Assembly: GCA_964433755.1 (NCBI GenBank)
Contig: CAYSSR010000006.1
Coordinates: 62,001 to 126,000 of the forward strand
Direction of reading: 5' to 3'
Source: JAUVXJ01 sp964433755
Lineage (GTDB): Bacteria; Chloroflexota; Anaerolineae; UBA7937; B3-Chlor
Length of the DNA: 64,000 bases
In this document: piece by piece, positions 50,610-60,556 of the stretch
Numbering within the stretch: the first letter of the stretch is position 1
Layout of the letters: each line of letters begins with the position of its first letter
Notes under the pieces: generated by a model
What the model saw: only the letters and a program-made list of their open reading frames with translations
The model's database searches: none
Told to the model about the DNA's origin: nothing
Position numbers and translations under genes: made by a program

Positions 50610-51455
50610 CTAGGAGCGTCGCTCCTCTCCCTGACTTAGCGACGCCCGCTGACAGTGCGGGCAGATGTACGTGCCCCGGCCGCCGACCACCAGGCGCTCG
50701 ATCTCCGCTCCACAACAGGGGCATGGCTCCCCTGCTTTGCCGGACACCAGCAGTCTGTCCTGATGCGTACCATTCGTGCCATCCGGGCGCACGTAGTCGG
50801 AGCGGCTCGTCCCCTGATCGGCAATCGCCTCGCGCAGTACCTCTCGGATGGCCTCGTAGAGTCCACCCACCTCCTCAGCCGTCAGACTGCCTGCGATCCG
50901 GTGGGGATGGATGCGCGCCCGAAATAGGGCCTCGTCAACGTAGATGTTGCCCAGACCGGCGATGAAGCGCTGATCCAGGAGCAGAGGCTTGATCCTCCCC
51001 CGACGGTTCTCGAGGAGGGCACTAAAAGCGGCCACGGTGAAGCCGTCTCCCAGCGGCTCAGGCCCCAGATCGCCCGCCACCTCCGCTGGGTCCCTCACCA
51101 GGTATAGGCGGCCAAACTTGCGAACGTTCTTGAAACGTACCTCTTCACCATCGTCCAGACGCAAGGCCAGGCGCTCGTGGGTCTCCCACGGATCCGTGGG
51201 GTCCTTGATCAGCAGGCTGCCCGTCATCCTCAGGTGCACCATCAGCGTCCAGCCGCCCGACAGCGACACCAGCAGGAACTTCCCTCGCCGTCCCACGTCC
51301 TCGATACGACGTCCGGTCACCTGTTCGCAGAAGATGGGCACCGAGGGGCGGTCCACGCAGCCCTCCCAATCCACGGTGACCCCGGTGATGGTGCGTCCTG
51401 CCAGCCGTGGCCGGAGGTCGCGTTTGATAGTCTCTACCTCGGGGAGCTCGGGCAT
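50610..51455 (-). CDS. mutM: Formamidopyrimidine-DNA glycosylase
   Basis: 281 residues. Starts P-E-L-P-E-V-E, with the catalytic N-terminal Pro and Glu. Later come the K-F-L-L-V-S-L motif with the beta-F lysine, the H2TH region (I-A-G-L-G-N-I-Y-V-D-E-A-L-F) and a zinc finger (C-P-C-C-G-A-E-I, C-P-H-C-Q-R). It removes oxidised purines such as 8-oxoguanine and nicks the abasic site. The gene follows the glycosyltransferase stop by 1 base, so it belongs to the operon. The ATG is set by the required N-terminal Pro. Confidence 0.95.
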   Translation of the reverse strand: MPELPEVETIKRDLRPRLAGRTITGVTVDWEGCVDRPSVPIFCEQVTGRRIEDVGRRGKFLLVSLSGGWTLMVHLRMTGSLLIKDPTDPWETHERLALRLDDGEEVRFKNVRKFGRLYLVRDPAEVAGDLGPEPLGDGFTVAAFSALLENRRGRIKPLLLDQRFIAGLGNIYVDEALFRARIHPHRIAGSLTAEEVGGLYEAIREVLREAIADQGTSRSDYVRPDGTNGTHQDRLLVSGKAGEPCPCCGAEIERLVVGGRGTYICPHCQRASLSQGEERRS

Positions 51456-51456
51456 C

Positions 51457-52440
51457 TCAATCCATGACCTCCCTGGCGAAGAGCAGATTCCAGGAACCTG
51501 CAGCCATGCCCAGCCCAAGGGCCAGGGCGCGTACCAAGAGCAAGAAGGGCGAGACTAGCGCCACTGGAGGATCCTTCCGTAGAGCCTTCAGACTGAAGGG
51601 CATCACACTGGCCAACCAGAGCAGGAAAGACAGACCGGCAGCGAACCAGCACGAAGCTCGCCACATCCCCAGGAGCGCCAGCGCCGCCGTCGTCACGACC
51701 AAGGCCATCTGCGCCTTCAAGGTTTGGGGAGTGTGGGAATCGCTCACCGCCTTGCTGGGATAGGTTTTCAAGACTCTCATTTTCCAGCATCCGATGTTGA
51801 ACTTACGTTTGAAGTAACGGGGCAGGGTCTTCGGATGTTGGTGGTAGACGATAGCCCGCGGATTGAACACCATCTTGTAGCCTTGCGCTGCCAGCCGGAA
51901 GGACAGTTCCTGATCCTCCACGGAAATGTCCGGATACTGTGTGTCGAACCCTCCCTGGGCCAGGAATACCTCTCGCCGGTAGCCCGCGGAGTAGGTGTCG
52001 ATAAAATCGATCCACCTCCGCCTCGCCATCAGTCCGTACCGCTCCTCGTATTCACACTGGACGAAGCGGGCCACGATCTCCTTCTGCCGCGTGTGATAGA
52101 TGCCCTTCGCGCCAACTACCTCTGGATCAGCAAACGAGTGGACCATCTCCGATATCCAGTTCTCGTCCGGGACACAGTCGGCGTCGGTGAAGAGCACGAT
52201 CTCGCCTGTTGATGCGGCGACCCCCTTGTTCCTGGCGGCTGCAGCACCGGAGGGCGGTTGGCGCACCAGGGTGACGTCGTATTCCTCCGCTCTGCCTGCC
52301 GTCTCGTCGGTGGAGCCGTCGTCCACGACGATCACCTCGTAGCGCCCTCTTGGAACACTCTGTGTCTGGAGACCCGACAGGCATTCGTCTATCGTGTATG
52401 CTGCATTCCGAGCAGGTACGACCACGGAGACGTCCATCAT
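51457..52440 (-). CDS. Family 2 glycosyltransferase, membrane-anchored
   Basis: 327 residues. GT-A motifs: V-V-V-P-A-R-N-A-A-Y-T, V-V-D-D-G-S-T-D-E-T, T-D-A-D-C, and S-V-E-D-Q-E-L-S-F-R (catalytic E-D-x-E region). Two C-terminal membrane helices (ALVVTTAALALLGMW; FLLLVRALALGLGMAAG) place it at the membrane. It probably transfers a sugar to a lipid-linked acceptor. The ATG overlaps the stop of the flippase-like gene (ATGA). Confidence 0.9.
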   Translation of the reverse strand: MMDVSVVVPARNAAYTIDECLSGLQTQSVPRGRYEVIVVDDGSTDETAGRAEEYDVTLVRQPPSGAAAARNKGVAASTGEIVLFTDADCVPDENWISEMVHSFADPEVVGAKGIYHTRQKEIVARFVQCEYEERYGLMARRRWIDFIDTYSAGYRREVFLAQGGFDTQYPDISVEDQELSFRLAAQGYKMVFNPRAIVYHQHPKTLPRYFKRKFNIGCWKMRVLKTYPSKAVSDSHTPQTLKAQMALVVTTAALALLGMWRASCWFAAGLSFLLWLASVMPFSLKALRKDPPVALVSPFLLLVRALALGLGMAAGSWNLLFAREVMD

Positions 52441-53441
52441 TCGTCGCCCGCCTCTCTGAGCAGCCGATACACGTTGAGATTCTCTCTCCACAAGCAGAGC
52501 AAGCCCACGATGATGACCGGAAGCACGACGACGGAATGCAGCACGAAACCAAAGGCCAAACCCAGGTTGGCGTCCACGCCAAGGAGCGCAAGTGACAGAA
52601 GACACAGGTAGTGGAAGACGCCGATGCGCGCCGGTGAGGAGGGCACCACCATGCCCAGATGCACCACCACCAGCACCACCAGCGCGCCGAGAAGGAGAGG
52701 CACCTCGATGTCCAGTGCCAGGAGGACGACGTAGTTGGTCAGCCCAGCCAACAGCCAGATGCCGAAGGTCCAGACCAGCAATCGCAGGTTGACCTGGCGC
52801 GACTGGAGGGAACTCAAACCGTCAGCCAGGGTCGCGGTTCGACGTGAGAGGCCGAGCCGTCCCAGCACAGGCACGGCCTGGTCCACCCGTGCCATCGCGC
52901 CCAATAGCCTATCCCTTTGCTCTGTGAGGAGCAGCACCGCCATCAAGAGTACTGCGAGTGCCAGTCCCGATGCCGCCCCGGACAAGCGAAGCCAGCCCGG
53001 AACCGGCAGGAGAAGACAAAGGCAGGCCAACAGCAAACAAAGCATCAAGCCGTCGAGCACCTTCTCCACCACGATGGTGCCCAGCGCCAGCAACTTGCGC
53101 TGTCCTCCTCTCTCGCCCACCACGTAGGCTCGGACCAACTCGCCCAGCCGGGCCGGAAGCAAGAAGTTGACGGTCTGACCCATCAGGAGGGCGGAGAGGA
53201 GAGTCCCCCTGGACTGCATCCCGTGCCGGGGATAGAAGAGCAACCGCCAGCGCAAGGCCTTGGCTACCACCGTGGCACCCACGGTCAGCAGGGCCAGGCA
53301 CAGCAGGAAGGGGTCAGTGCTGGCCAAAGCTGCCATCAATCCCGCCGGGTCCACGCTACGAAGGGCCAGCACCAGCAAGACGACGCCCAACGCCAGGCCG
53401 ATCACCAGGTACGCCCAGCGCCCCACGGTTCCACCGTTCAC
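52437..53441 (-). CDS. Lysylphosphatidylglycerol synthase-like / UPF0104 membrane protein
   Basis: About 334 residues with 8 or so membrane helices. It contains A-L-R-W-R-L-L-F-Y near the N-terminus, N-F-L-L-P-A-R-L-G-E-L-V-R-A and V-V-E-K-V-L-D-G-L; the N-x-x-L-P-x-R-x-G-E motif is the hallmark of the LPG synthase transmembrane/UPF0104 family of lipid transporters. It overlaps a glycosyltransferase, so a role in a glycolipid or polyprenyl carrier is plausible. The start is ambiguous: GTG at 53441 (GGGGT upstream) or GTG at 53426 (GGTGG). Confidence 0.82.
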   Translation of the reverse strand: MNGGTVGRWAYLVIGLALGVVLLVLALRSVDPAGLMAALASTDPFLLCLALLTVGATVVAKALRWRLLFYPRHGMQSRGTLLSALLMGQTVNFLLPARLGELVRAYVVGERGGQRKLLALGTIVVEKVLDGLMLCLLLACLCLLLPVPGWLRLSGAASGLALAVLLMAVLLLTEQRDRLLGAMARVDQAVPVLGRLGLSRRTATLADGLSSLQSRQVNLRLLVWTFGIWLLAGLTNYVVLLALDIEVPLLLGALVVLVVVHLGMVVPSSPARIGVFHYLCLLSLALLGVDANLGLAFGFVLHSVVVLPVIIVGLLCLWRENLNVYRLLREAGDE

Positions 53442-53609
53442 CGTATGAACCCCGCGCACTCTGGCACCTCTCACCCCCCTGCCAAGAGTCGAGCCTGCGG
53501 CGAACGGTGCATCAGCAAACAACGGCTCGGTGAAGCCTGGCACGACTTGCTGGCCCCGCAGACCACGTCTGGCATTGATGGGTGCGGAAAGGGCGGCGTG
53601 CACGCGACA

Positions 53610-55931
53610 CTAGTGGGACGACGTATAGTTGCCATACGCCAGCCCCAAGGTGGTGATCTGGCCTGTCGCGGGATCGAAGAGGTTGCCGGTGGGATAGACC
53701 GTGTCGCTCAGGCTGTACCACGCCCAGCGCTGAACCAGACGATTGCCGTCGGAGGCATAGCCTAGAGTCGGATCGGTAGCTGTGGTGAAGAAGTCGAAGG
53801 TGGCTAGCATAAAGCTCCTGACCTCCTCCTCGCTGAACCCGTACTCGGATGGCATCAGGATGCCGTACTCAGACACGATGAGCGGCTTGTCTCCCTCGCC
53901 CCGCTCCTCCATCCAGCGCCTGAAGGCCACGATCTGCTCGCGGAAGATCTCCATGTTGTCGTGATCTTCGAGCTCGAACAGACGTCCTTGGTCCACCGAG
54001 ATACCGAGAGGGATATCCACCCCCCAGGAACCGCGCTCCTCGCGCAGGATGAAGCCATGCACGTTCCAAACGTCCACCGGCATCATCTCGCCGTACATTG
54101 CCACATAGGCGTCCAGGATCATGTCCAGGTATTGGAGGCGAAGAGCTGAGGCCTGCGACACGCCAGCTATCGCCACCTGGCAGGTCGGATCCACCCTCTT
54201 GAGCATAGTGTATGCTTCGTGATAGATCGCCGCGTACTCCGTGGGTGACACGTTGTCCTGCCAGGGCACATCGGGCTCATTACCAACCAACCACAGCGAA
54301 CCTGGGTTCTGCCGCGCTATCAGCTCCAGGCTCTCGCCGTTGGGCGACAGGTTGGCGTCCCGGACCCGGATCATCTGGACATACTCCATCCCGTTGGGGC
54401 GTGGAGCATCGGCCTGTGCGGTCCAGTTCACGTACCACCCAGCCCCAAGCCTCTCCACTGCAGACTGATTCAGCGACGAGGTCGCGGCACCGAAGCCGAA
54501 CCTGTCCCTCATAGAAAACAGCGAAGGCAGGGGTGTGGCAACCACAGCCGGTGGCGGCGAGGTAGTCTCCGGCGAGGCCTGTTCAGCGGCCGGGGGAGCC
54601 GGCGTGGTATCCCCTTGCGGCGTGGGCAGGGGCTCATTGGGCGACGAGGTGGGATTTGTCTCCGCCGTCGGTTCCAGAGTCGCGGTCGCCGTAGGCACCA
54701 GTGGTTCAGGGGTTGGCGACTCCCTGGTAAGCACTTCGGCCCCCCCACCGCCGAAGCCCCGGCTCAGGTCAGCGAGGTAGAAGACGAAGAGCGCCGCCAG
54801 CAGAAGCCCCAGAAGGACGATCACACCCGCGACTACCGCCAGTCTTCCTTTCCTGGCAGCATACAGAGCGACGAGGAGCGCGACGCCAACCACCACCACC
54901 GCTGACCCCAGGCAGAGCAAGAACCTCCATCCGGAGAGACCGGCCCCTTCCTCTAGAGGGGGAGTGGGGCTAGGAACGGGTGACGCCACCGCTAGCGGCG
55001 TCGGCGATGCCACCTCTGGGGTCGGGGACGGCGGAACAGAGATCGTGACCAGGTAGTCCTCCGTCTCTCCGAAGGTGAAAGCGCCTCTACCATCCCAATC
55101 CTCTCCCGAGATGACCTCTCCGTAGCTCAAGGTGAAACGGGCCCACACCTGGCCTGTTCGAGGCCCTGCGGTAAGCTCAACGGGCACCACAGCAGACGAC
55201 GTTTCATCCGGCCAGGAGGAGACGTCTATCGGCAGGTTCCGGACCGCCCACTCCGACGCGAACACCCCCTCAGCGCACCAGACCCGTCCAGACCACGAGC
55301 CGCTGCCATCCCAGTCCACCAGCACATTCAGATAGAGAAGGTGCTGTGCGTCGTACGGATGCTCCGTTTCTTCCCTGCTCTGAACCGTTACCCTCAGCTC
55401 CAGTGTGTTCTCTGCACAGGCCAGGAGTTCGCCGAGCACCAGGCCATCGTCGTAGCGGTCACCTTCCACCTGCTGTGCATCCGGCTCGGCATCTACCGCA
55501 GCGCCCAGCCATTCGAAGGCCACTATCGAGTGCCTGGCGCCATCGCTGGCCTCGCTCGAGGGGAACCCGGGGTCAGGCGCATCGCCGAAGTCCCACGCCG
55601 GCGCGGCAGCTGTCGCTTCCACCGTCGGCGAAGGCGATGTGCCTGGCGGCGAAGTTGGCGTATGAGAGGGCTCGGCCGAAGGAGCGACAGTGGGCGTCGG
55701 CTCCATGGTAGCGGTGTACGTCGGCGGGATGGAAGTCGGCGTATCCTCGACCACCGGCTCCTCCGTAGGAGTGGCAGGCTTCGGCGTGCCCGGAGCGGAC
55801 GTGGGGGTTCTCGTCGGCACCGTCTGGCGCTCAGCATCCGTGGATGGAGCAGCCCACGTACCATACCCCGAGGGCAGCAACCAGAGCGACAGGGCTCCCA
55901 CCAGAGCAAGCACCAACGCCAGTCGTCTCAC
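53610..55931 (-). CDS. Membrane-anchored GEVED/glycoside-hydrolase-like surface protein
   Basis: 773 residues. GTG start with GGGAGG upstream gives a signal peptide. Next come a long Thr/Pro linker, a GEVED-type domain (D-F-G-D-A-P-D-P-G; G-E-T-E-D-Y-L-V-T-I), two membrane helices in the middle (LLCLGSAVVVVGVALLVAL; VIVLLGLLLAALFVFYLA) and a second linker. The C-terminal 280 residues form a TIM-barrel-like hydrolase domain (W-L-V-G-N-E-P-D-V-P-W; V-D-V-W-N-V-H-G; P-L-I-V-S-E-Y-G-I-L). The N-E-P and S-E-Y-G motifs recall clan A glycosidases (acid/base and nucleophile Glu). The helices mean the two halves may face different sides. The substrate is unknown. Confidence 0.78.
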   Translation of the reverse strand: MRRLALVLALVGALSLWLLPSGYGTWAAPSTDAERQTVPTRTPTSAPGTPKPATPTEEPVVEDTPTSIPPTYTATMEPTPTVAPSAEPSHTPTSPPGTSPSPTVEATAAAPAWDFGDAPDPGFPSSEASDGARHSIVAFEWLGAAVDAEPDAQQVEGDRYDDGLVLGELLACAENTLELRVTVQSREETEHPYDAQHLLYLNVLVDWDGSGSWSGRVWCAEGVFASEWAVRNLPIDVSSWPDETSSAVVPVELTAGPRTGQVWARFTLSYGEVISGEDWDGRGAFTFGETEDYLVTISVPPSPTPEVASPTPLAVASPVPSPTPPLEEGAGLSGWRFLLCLGSAVVVVGVALLVALYAARKGRLAVVAGVIVLLGLLLAALFVFYLADLSRGFGGGGAEVLTRESPTPEPLVPTATATLEPTAETNPTSSPNEPLPTPQGDTTPAPPAAEQASPETTSPPPAVVATPLPSLFSMRDRFGFGAATSSLNQSAVERLGAGWYVNWTAQADAPRPNGMEYVQMIRVRDANLSPNGESLELIARQNPGSLWLVGNEPDVPWQDNVSPTEYAAIYHEAYTMLKRVDPTCQVAIAGVSQASALRLQYLDMILDAYVAMYGEMMPVDVWNVHGFILREERGSWGVDIPLGISVDQGRLFELEDHDNMEIFREQIVAFRRWMEERGEGDKPLIVSEYGILMPSEYGFSEEEVRSFMLATFDFFTTATDPTLGYASDGNRLVQRWAWYSLSDTVYPTGNLFDPATGQITTLGLAYGNYTSSH

Positions 55932-55978
55932 CAATTCACCTCCCACTCGGTCTTGTGCCCACCAAGCCACGCGACCGG

Positions 55979-57964
55979 CTAGCGGAACACCACCTCGAAC
56001 TGCCGATCAACACGTAGATCGGTCTCAAAGATCACCCGTTCGCCAGCCACCGCAGCTCCCTCCGGTGATGTGGAAACCACCACCGAGCTTGAGGGGAGCT
56101 CCACCTCTATGCGCACAGGGTTTGCCAGCGTACCCGGTTGCTTCTGCACCAGCAGCCTGTAGGCTCGCGTGGAACCCTCCTGCTCCACCATCGATCCGGG
56201 TAGCTGGTATTCATACACCAACTCGCGCACCTCCGTGGGACCCACCACGAAGAAAGACGCGAAGACACTCTTCCCTTCTTCCAGTCCGACCTCAGCGGCG
56301 AGCGGGGTGCCCCCCAGCCCGCTCTCCCTTGCCCACAGGCTGCCTTCGGGCAACGTCAGATCTGGCCCACGAACCAGCTGAGCCTCCTCGGGAACGTACA
56401 CCCTCAGGTAGTCCCAGTAGCAGCCCTCCATCATCTCTTCGTACGTTGGAGGATACACCGACTCCTGGACACATTCGTCCACGCTGAAATCGCTTGCATT
56501 GTGATAGGTGATGGATAGCCGGCTGCTGACGCTTCCATCGGCCTCCAACCTCACCAGGTATTGCAGGTCGTTCTCGATGTTGGGATTCACCTTGTTGAAC
56601 CCCATGTTGGTGTCGACGACCATCAGATAGTCACCCGCATCGGACGCTATGGCGCCATCCCACCCGTTCTCCGCCAAGACCTGCATGACCGTGGCGTCGT
56701 TCACGTAGACCAGGACGTGCTTCTCCTCCAGCCCTCGGCGCAGCACCTCCATCAAACCAGACAGGTCCAGCGAACCGGTGTCGGTCTCCAACTTGGTCAT
56801 CATTGCCCCTAGCAGTTCGCCCATGAAGTCCTTGCGGTGGCTCCACCAGTCCCCTGTCTGGCCCTCCCCCGATGGAGACGCCCAGAACTCTCGCATCAGA
56901 TCCACCACATTCGCCCCGCTGACCTCCTGGCCGTACTCCTGGAGATGAATCGGCCCCAGTACCTCCACCAGCAACTCCACAGCCATCAAGTCGGCGGCGA
57001 TGACGCCGTCCACCGACACCCCTTGGTCGAGCTCGTACAGCTCCATGGCTGCTTGCGCAGTGGTAGGAAAATCGGGATACCAGTTGGCATCCCGCAGCAG
57101 CCATAGTTGAGCCAGCATATATCGCTCCAGAGCCTCGGGAGGGGAAGGGTGAGGTATGGATAGGTCATCCACGGCATAGCTGTCCTGGAAATCCAGATCC
57201 TCGATCTTGCCGTTACGTACACGCAGCAGCGCCACACTGCTGATGAATCCTCCGGTGGCCCGAAGTTCGTTCTCATTCTGCGCGAGCAGAAGGCACGTGC
57301 GAGGTGACTCCGCGCCCAGCAGTGAAGGTGCCGCCAGCAAGCCCTGCACTCCCGTGTCGAAAAGCACCAAGTACTTGTCCAGCCGAAGCACCCACGTCCT
57401 CAGCTTGGGCGACAGGCTCGCCTCGTCGATGCGCTCTCGGCGCACCTTGACCTGCTCCAGTTCCACCAGCGCCGTCTCGAAGCCAGGTCGACCCTCCCAC
57501 AGCACCTGCGCCAACACCTCGCCCGCGCTGAGATCCGATGCCGCACTCTCCGAATCGTCGAACAGCACAGTTAGTGGGCTCAGCCCGGCCAGGACAGTAT
57601 CGCCCGCTGACGACATGCCGATGGCTATCTCCAGCAGATCGGGCGCCGCAGCCACGTCGTTGCCTACGACGGGGAGCCACCCCAGGTACGGCGCCACAGC
57701 CAATGCGGGGCCTAGCTCGGCCCTCAGCGCCTTCGACTCGTCGCCCATCGAGATTAACTCGCCGCGCAGTGGCTCCAGTCCCCCGCTCTGTACGGCCGAC
57801 AACATCTCCGCCTGCCCCATAGCCTCCAGGCCATACAGGTGCTGTCGCAGCGCCGCCACGTGGCCCATCACTCGTACGTACTTGCCGTAGCCGCAGACCA
57901 GCAGGCACCCTACTAGTGCCAACGCGGATACGCCGATGATCAGGGTTCTTCTTCGTCGAGACAT
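55979..57964 (-). CDS. DUF4012-domain membrane-anchored protein
   Basis: 661 residues. An N-terminal helix (LIIGVSALALVGCLLVCGYG) anchors an exported protein. The DUF4012 region (about 220-560) has L-L-L-A-Q-N-E-N-E-L-R-A-T-G-G-F-I, D-L-D-F-Q-D-S-Y-A-V-D, V-D-G-V-I-A-A-D-L-M and Y-L-M-V-V-D-T-N-M-G-F-N-K. DUF4012 proteins occur in surface-polysaccharide loci of Gram-positive and Chloroflexota bacteria and may attach glycopolymers. It is the first gene after the promoter at 58039-58067. Confidence 0.85.
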   Translation of the reverse strand: MSRRRRTLIIGVSALALVGCLLVCGYGKYVRVMGHVAALRQHLYGLEAMGQAEMLSAVQSGGLEPLRGELISMGDESKALRAELGPALAVAPYLGWLPVVGNDVAAAPDLLEIAIGMSSAGDTVLAGLSPLTVLFDDSESAASDLSAGEVLAQVLWEGRPGFETALVELEQVKVRRERIDEASLSPKLRTWVLRLDKYLVLFDTGVQGLLAAPSLLGAESPRTCLLLAQNENELRATGGFISSVALLRVRNGKIEDLDFQDSYAVDDLSIPHPSPPEALERYMLAQLWLLRDANWYPDFPTTAQAAMELYELDQGVSVDGVIAADLMAVELLVEVLGPIHLQEYGQEVSGANVVDLMREFWASPSGEGQTGDWWSHRKDFMGELLGAMMTKLETDTGSLDLSGLMEVLRRGLEEKHVLVYVNDATVMQVLAENGWDGAIASDAGDYLMVVDTNMGFNKVNPNIENDLQYLVRLEADGSVSSRLSITYHNASDFSVDECVQESVYPPTYEEMMEGCYWDYLRVYVPEEAQLVRGPDLTLPEGSLWARESGLGGTPLAAEVGLEEGKSVFASFFVVGPTEVRELVYEYQLPGSMVEQEGSTRAYRLLVQKQPGTLANPVRIEVELPSSSVVVSTSPEGAAVAGERVIFETDLRVDRQFEVVFR

Positions 57965-58038
57965 GTGGCGTGGACTACCGACGCCCCGGTAGTGCTTGCC
58001 TCCAAGACAAATGCAGAGTGTACATCACCCTTGCGCTG

Positions 58039-58067
58039 AGTATATCACACGCAGCTACGCGGTACAA
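58039..58067 (-). promoter_or_regulatory. Promoter of the DUF4012 operon
   Basis: Minus strand TTGTAC (58062-58067), 17-nt spacer, TATACT (58039-58044), preceded by TGA (extended -10). The gap 57965-58223 shows no gene. Confidence 0.65.
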
Positions 58068-58223
58068 CGGTTTGGGTGTGGCGCGACGGAGACGAACACA
58101 CGGCAGACTCTGGGGGCCAACGGAGCTGCGTAGGGTAGAGAGCAGCTCACCCTGGCGGTCCGGCGGATAGTGGCCTACCGAGAAGAACTACATCGAACGG
58201 GTGCGCGTCTCCCCGGCGGACCT

Positions 58224-58955
58224 TCACCAGGTCAGGGGCGACGGTGCCAGGCTCGAGATCACACCACAGAGGACCACCGAGCAGAAGCTGATCGCCGGCT
58301 TCGCAAAGAAGCGAAGCCTCTTAGGGGAGCCTGCCCACTCTTCCCTCTGTAGAGCGATACGAGGCAGGAACGCCAAGGGCGCCAGGTAGAGGAATCCGCT
58401 GAGCACGAGAGCCAGGCCGACGATACGCTCGAGAGCACCCAGCCACCGGTCACGCGCTGCGATCTGCGTCCGCCTCTCTCCGCCCTCCAGAGTATTGGCG
58501 GTCTCTAGCTCCAGCACAGGCACGGTCCAGATCAGGAAGACCAGGACGATGGCATACAATGCCAGTGCATCACCCTGGGCATTCGCGGTCAGCACAGGAA
58601 GCTCCGGATTCCGGATCTGTGCGACGGAAGTGAGACCAGCAACGGCGGAGAGCACAGCCACGTGGAGGGCCTGGTCCATAGCCAGATACAAGAGGCCGTG
58701 CTCCTGGGATTTGGACCAGTGGAGAGATCTGCTGGCGTCGAAGGCGAGGTGCGAGATCGCCACGAAGAGCAGCCACAGCCAGTACCACCAATGGAAGAGC
58801 ACCGGCCACAGCAGAAGCGCGGTCACCGCGACCACAATGGCAGCGTGAAGAAGTACCCCAGTCCACCCTCTTCGTTTGACCAGCACGAGTTGGTAGGGCT
58901 GGAGGACGTAGTCACCAATCATGTGGCCCAGGAGCAGGCGAAGTAGTAGACTCAT
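58224..58955 (-). CDS. DUF3307-type integral membrane protein
   Basis: 243 residues. L-L-L-G-H-M-I-G-D-Y-V-L-Q-P-Y at the N-terminus and V-A-I-S-H-L-A-F-D-A-S-R in the middle are the DUF3307 signatures (conserved H-x-x-x-D and H-x-x-x-D pairs in membrane helices). Six to seven hydrophobic helices. The function is not known; the paired His/Asp could bind metal. The C-terminus differs from shorter family members, with extra helices. Its start at ATG has no strong ribosome site. The gap 58956-59242 has no gene seen. Confidence 0.75.
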   Translation of the reverse strand: MSLLLRLLLGHMIGDYVLQPYQLVLVKRRGWTGVLLHAAIVVAVTALLLWPVLFHWWYWLWLLFVAISHLAFDASRSLHWSKSQEHGLLYLAMDQALHVAVLSAVAGLTSVAQIRNPELPVLTANAQGDALALYAIVLVFLIWTVPVLELETANTLEGGERRTQIAARDRWLGALERIVGLALVLSGFLYLAPLAFLPRIALQREEWAGSPKRLRFFAKPAISFCSVVLCGVISSLAPSPLTW

Positions 58956-59242
58956 AGACGTGTCTCGCAGCGAGAGCGCGCGAGGGTGGGCGGTCCGACT
59001 TCAAGGAGACCAGCGGTCGACCCCCCCGAGGGTCAACCCATGGTCACGCCCGGCCCGGTCGCGCTCCCCACAGGCATACCTGGCCACGCACACCGCTTAT
59101 TATCCCACATCTGTCGCCCCTCATCAATGGGCCTTTGGTACCACCAGTAGCGGACAATCGGGCCCCCACCCAGCCGCCCTCTTTTGTGCACTGCGCGTCA
59201 GGGGTGATAGAATACCACGAAGAGACCCAAGAGACACGAACG

Positions 59243-60520
59243 ATGGCACGCAAAGCACGTCGGGCCTTGAGCCTATCGCTGTTCTTCCTCATCGCCCTGG
59301 TCACCCTCAAGAGAGACTCCCTCCACCCCGCAGACTCCTTCCAGTATCGGACGGACCCGTTCACCGGGCCCTACAAGTTCGACTGGACGGCCTACGAGGC
59401 GCGCACCCTGGTGGAGAAGCTCGTCAGCCGCGTGGCGGTGATCGATCAACCTTACGATATGGAGGATGACCAGCAAGTCCGCACAGTGCGGGAGTACTTC
59501 TCCCTGGTGGACGAGATAGGCAGGCTGGAGAGCGAGATCGTCATCAGGAGAGCCAGAGAGGGAGACGCGACAGATACCGCCGACCTCCAGGCCCAGTTGG
59601 CGGATCTGCGAACAGAACGCCTACGCCGGGAGAATCTGGTGGAGAACATCATCCGCGGCCAGGTGGAACGGGTCCTCACCTCCCATGGGATCACCGTTCG
59701 ACTGCCCTTGCTGACGGGTTGGGTGATTCCACCTGTCGAGTTCGAATTCCAGTCCTCGCCGGACTTCCTCATCATCTCACGGCGCGACAAGATAGACCGT
59801 ATCGGCTCCGTCTCCCTACAGCCCGGCCTGAGCCTGGCGCAGACGGAGGAGATCGAACGCCTGACCGATGAGATGGATGTCTCCTCCCTGCTGGTACCCA
59901 CTGGGGGCGTCGGTGCTTACCCAACCGTGATCGTCGAGCAGACCTCGCTGGACTTCGCCACTCGAGTGGTGATCCACGAATGGACCCACAACTACCTCTT
60001 CTTCTTCCCGCTTGGACAGCACTATGCTGACACCCAGGAACTGATCAGCATGAATGAAACGGTCGCCAGCATGGTGGAGAACGAAATGTCGCTGGAGTTG
60101 GCCAAGCTCCATTATCCTGAGATCTACGAGCGGAGGCTGGCAGAGAAGACCGTGCAGCCCTCCACATCCGCCCGGCCCTTTCACGAGGACGAGTTCAGTT
60201 TCAACGCCAACATGCGCAAGACCCGGATAGGAGTCGACGCACTGCTGGCCGCAGGACAGGTAGAAGAAGCAGAAGCCTACATGGAGCAAAGAAGGCAGAA
60301 ACTGGTGGAGATGGGATACTACGTCCGCAAGCTGAACCAGGCCTATTTCGCCTTCTACGGCTCCTACGCTGCGGGCACGGGCTGGGTCGCTCAGACGAAC
60401 CCGATCGGCGAACAGATGCAGACACTGAGGGAGAGAAGCCCCTCCCTTCGGGCGTTCCTGGAGACCGTCTCTCGTTTCAGCAGCTACCAGGACCTGTTGG
60501 ACGAACTGGCGACTCCATAG
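59243..60520 (+). CDS. Exported zinc-metallopeptidase-like protein (HEWTH)
   Basis: 425 residues. A signal anchor (LSLSLFFLIALVTL) precedes helical regions with Arg/Glu-rich segments. The zinc motif is V-V-I-H-E-W-T-H-N-Y near residue 244, with a downstream helix S-M-N-E-T-V-A-S-M-V-E-N-E probably supplying the third ligand (as in gluzincins). No named family is recognised. The C-terminal helices are coiled-coil-like (A-E-A-Y-M-E-Q-R-R-Q-K-L). The chosen start gives the signal sequence; a longer frame upstream lacks support. Confidence 0.75.
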   Translation: MARKARRALSLSLFFLIALVTLKRDSLHPADSFQYRTDPFTGPYKFDWTAYEARTLVEKLVSRVAVIDQPYDMEDDQQVRTVREYFSLVDEIGRLESEIVIRRAREGDATDTADLQAQLADLRTERLRRENLVENIIRGQVERVLTSHGITVRLPLLTGWVIPPVEFEFQSSPDFLIISRRDKIDRIGSVSLQPGLSLAQTEEIERLTDEMDVSSLLVPTGGVGAYPTVIVEQTSLDFATRVVIHEWTHNYLFFFPLGQHYADTQELISMNETVASMVENEMSLELAKLHYPEIYERRLAEKTVQPSTSARPFHEDEFSFNANMRKTRIGVDALLAAGQVEEAEAYMEQRRQKLVEMGYYVRKLNQAYFAFYGSYAAGTGWVAQTNPIGEQMQTLRERSPSLRAFLETVSRFSSYQDLLDELATP

Positions 60521-60556
60521 GAGCTACAGGAGGCTGGCCGATACTGCTGGTGAGCC

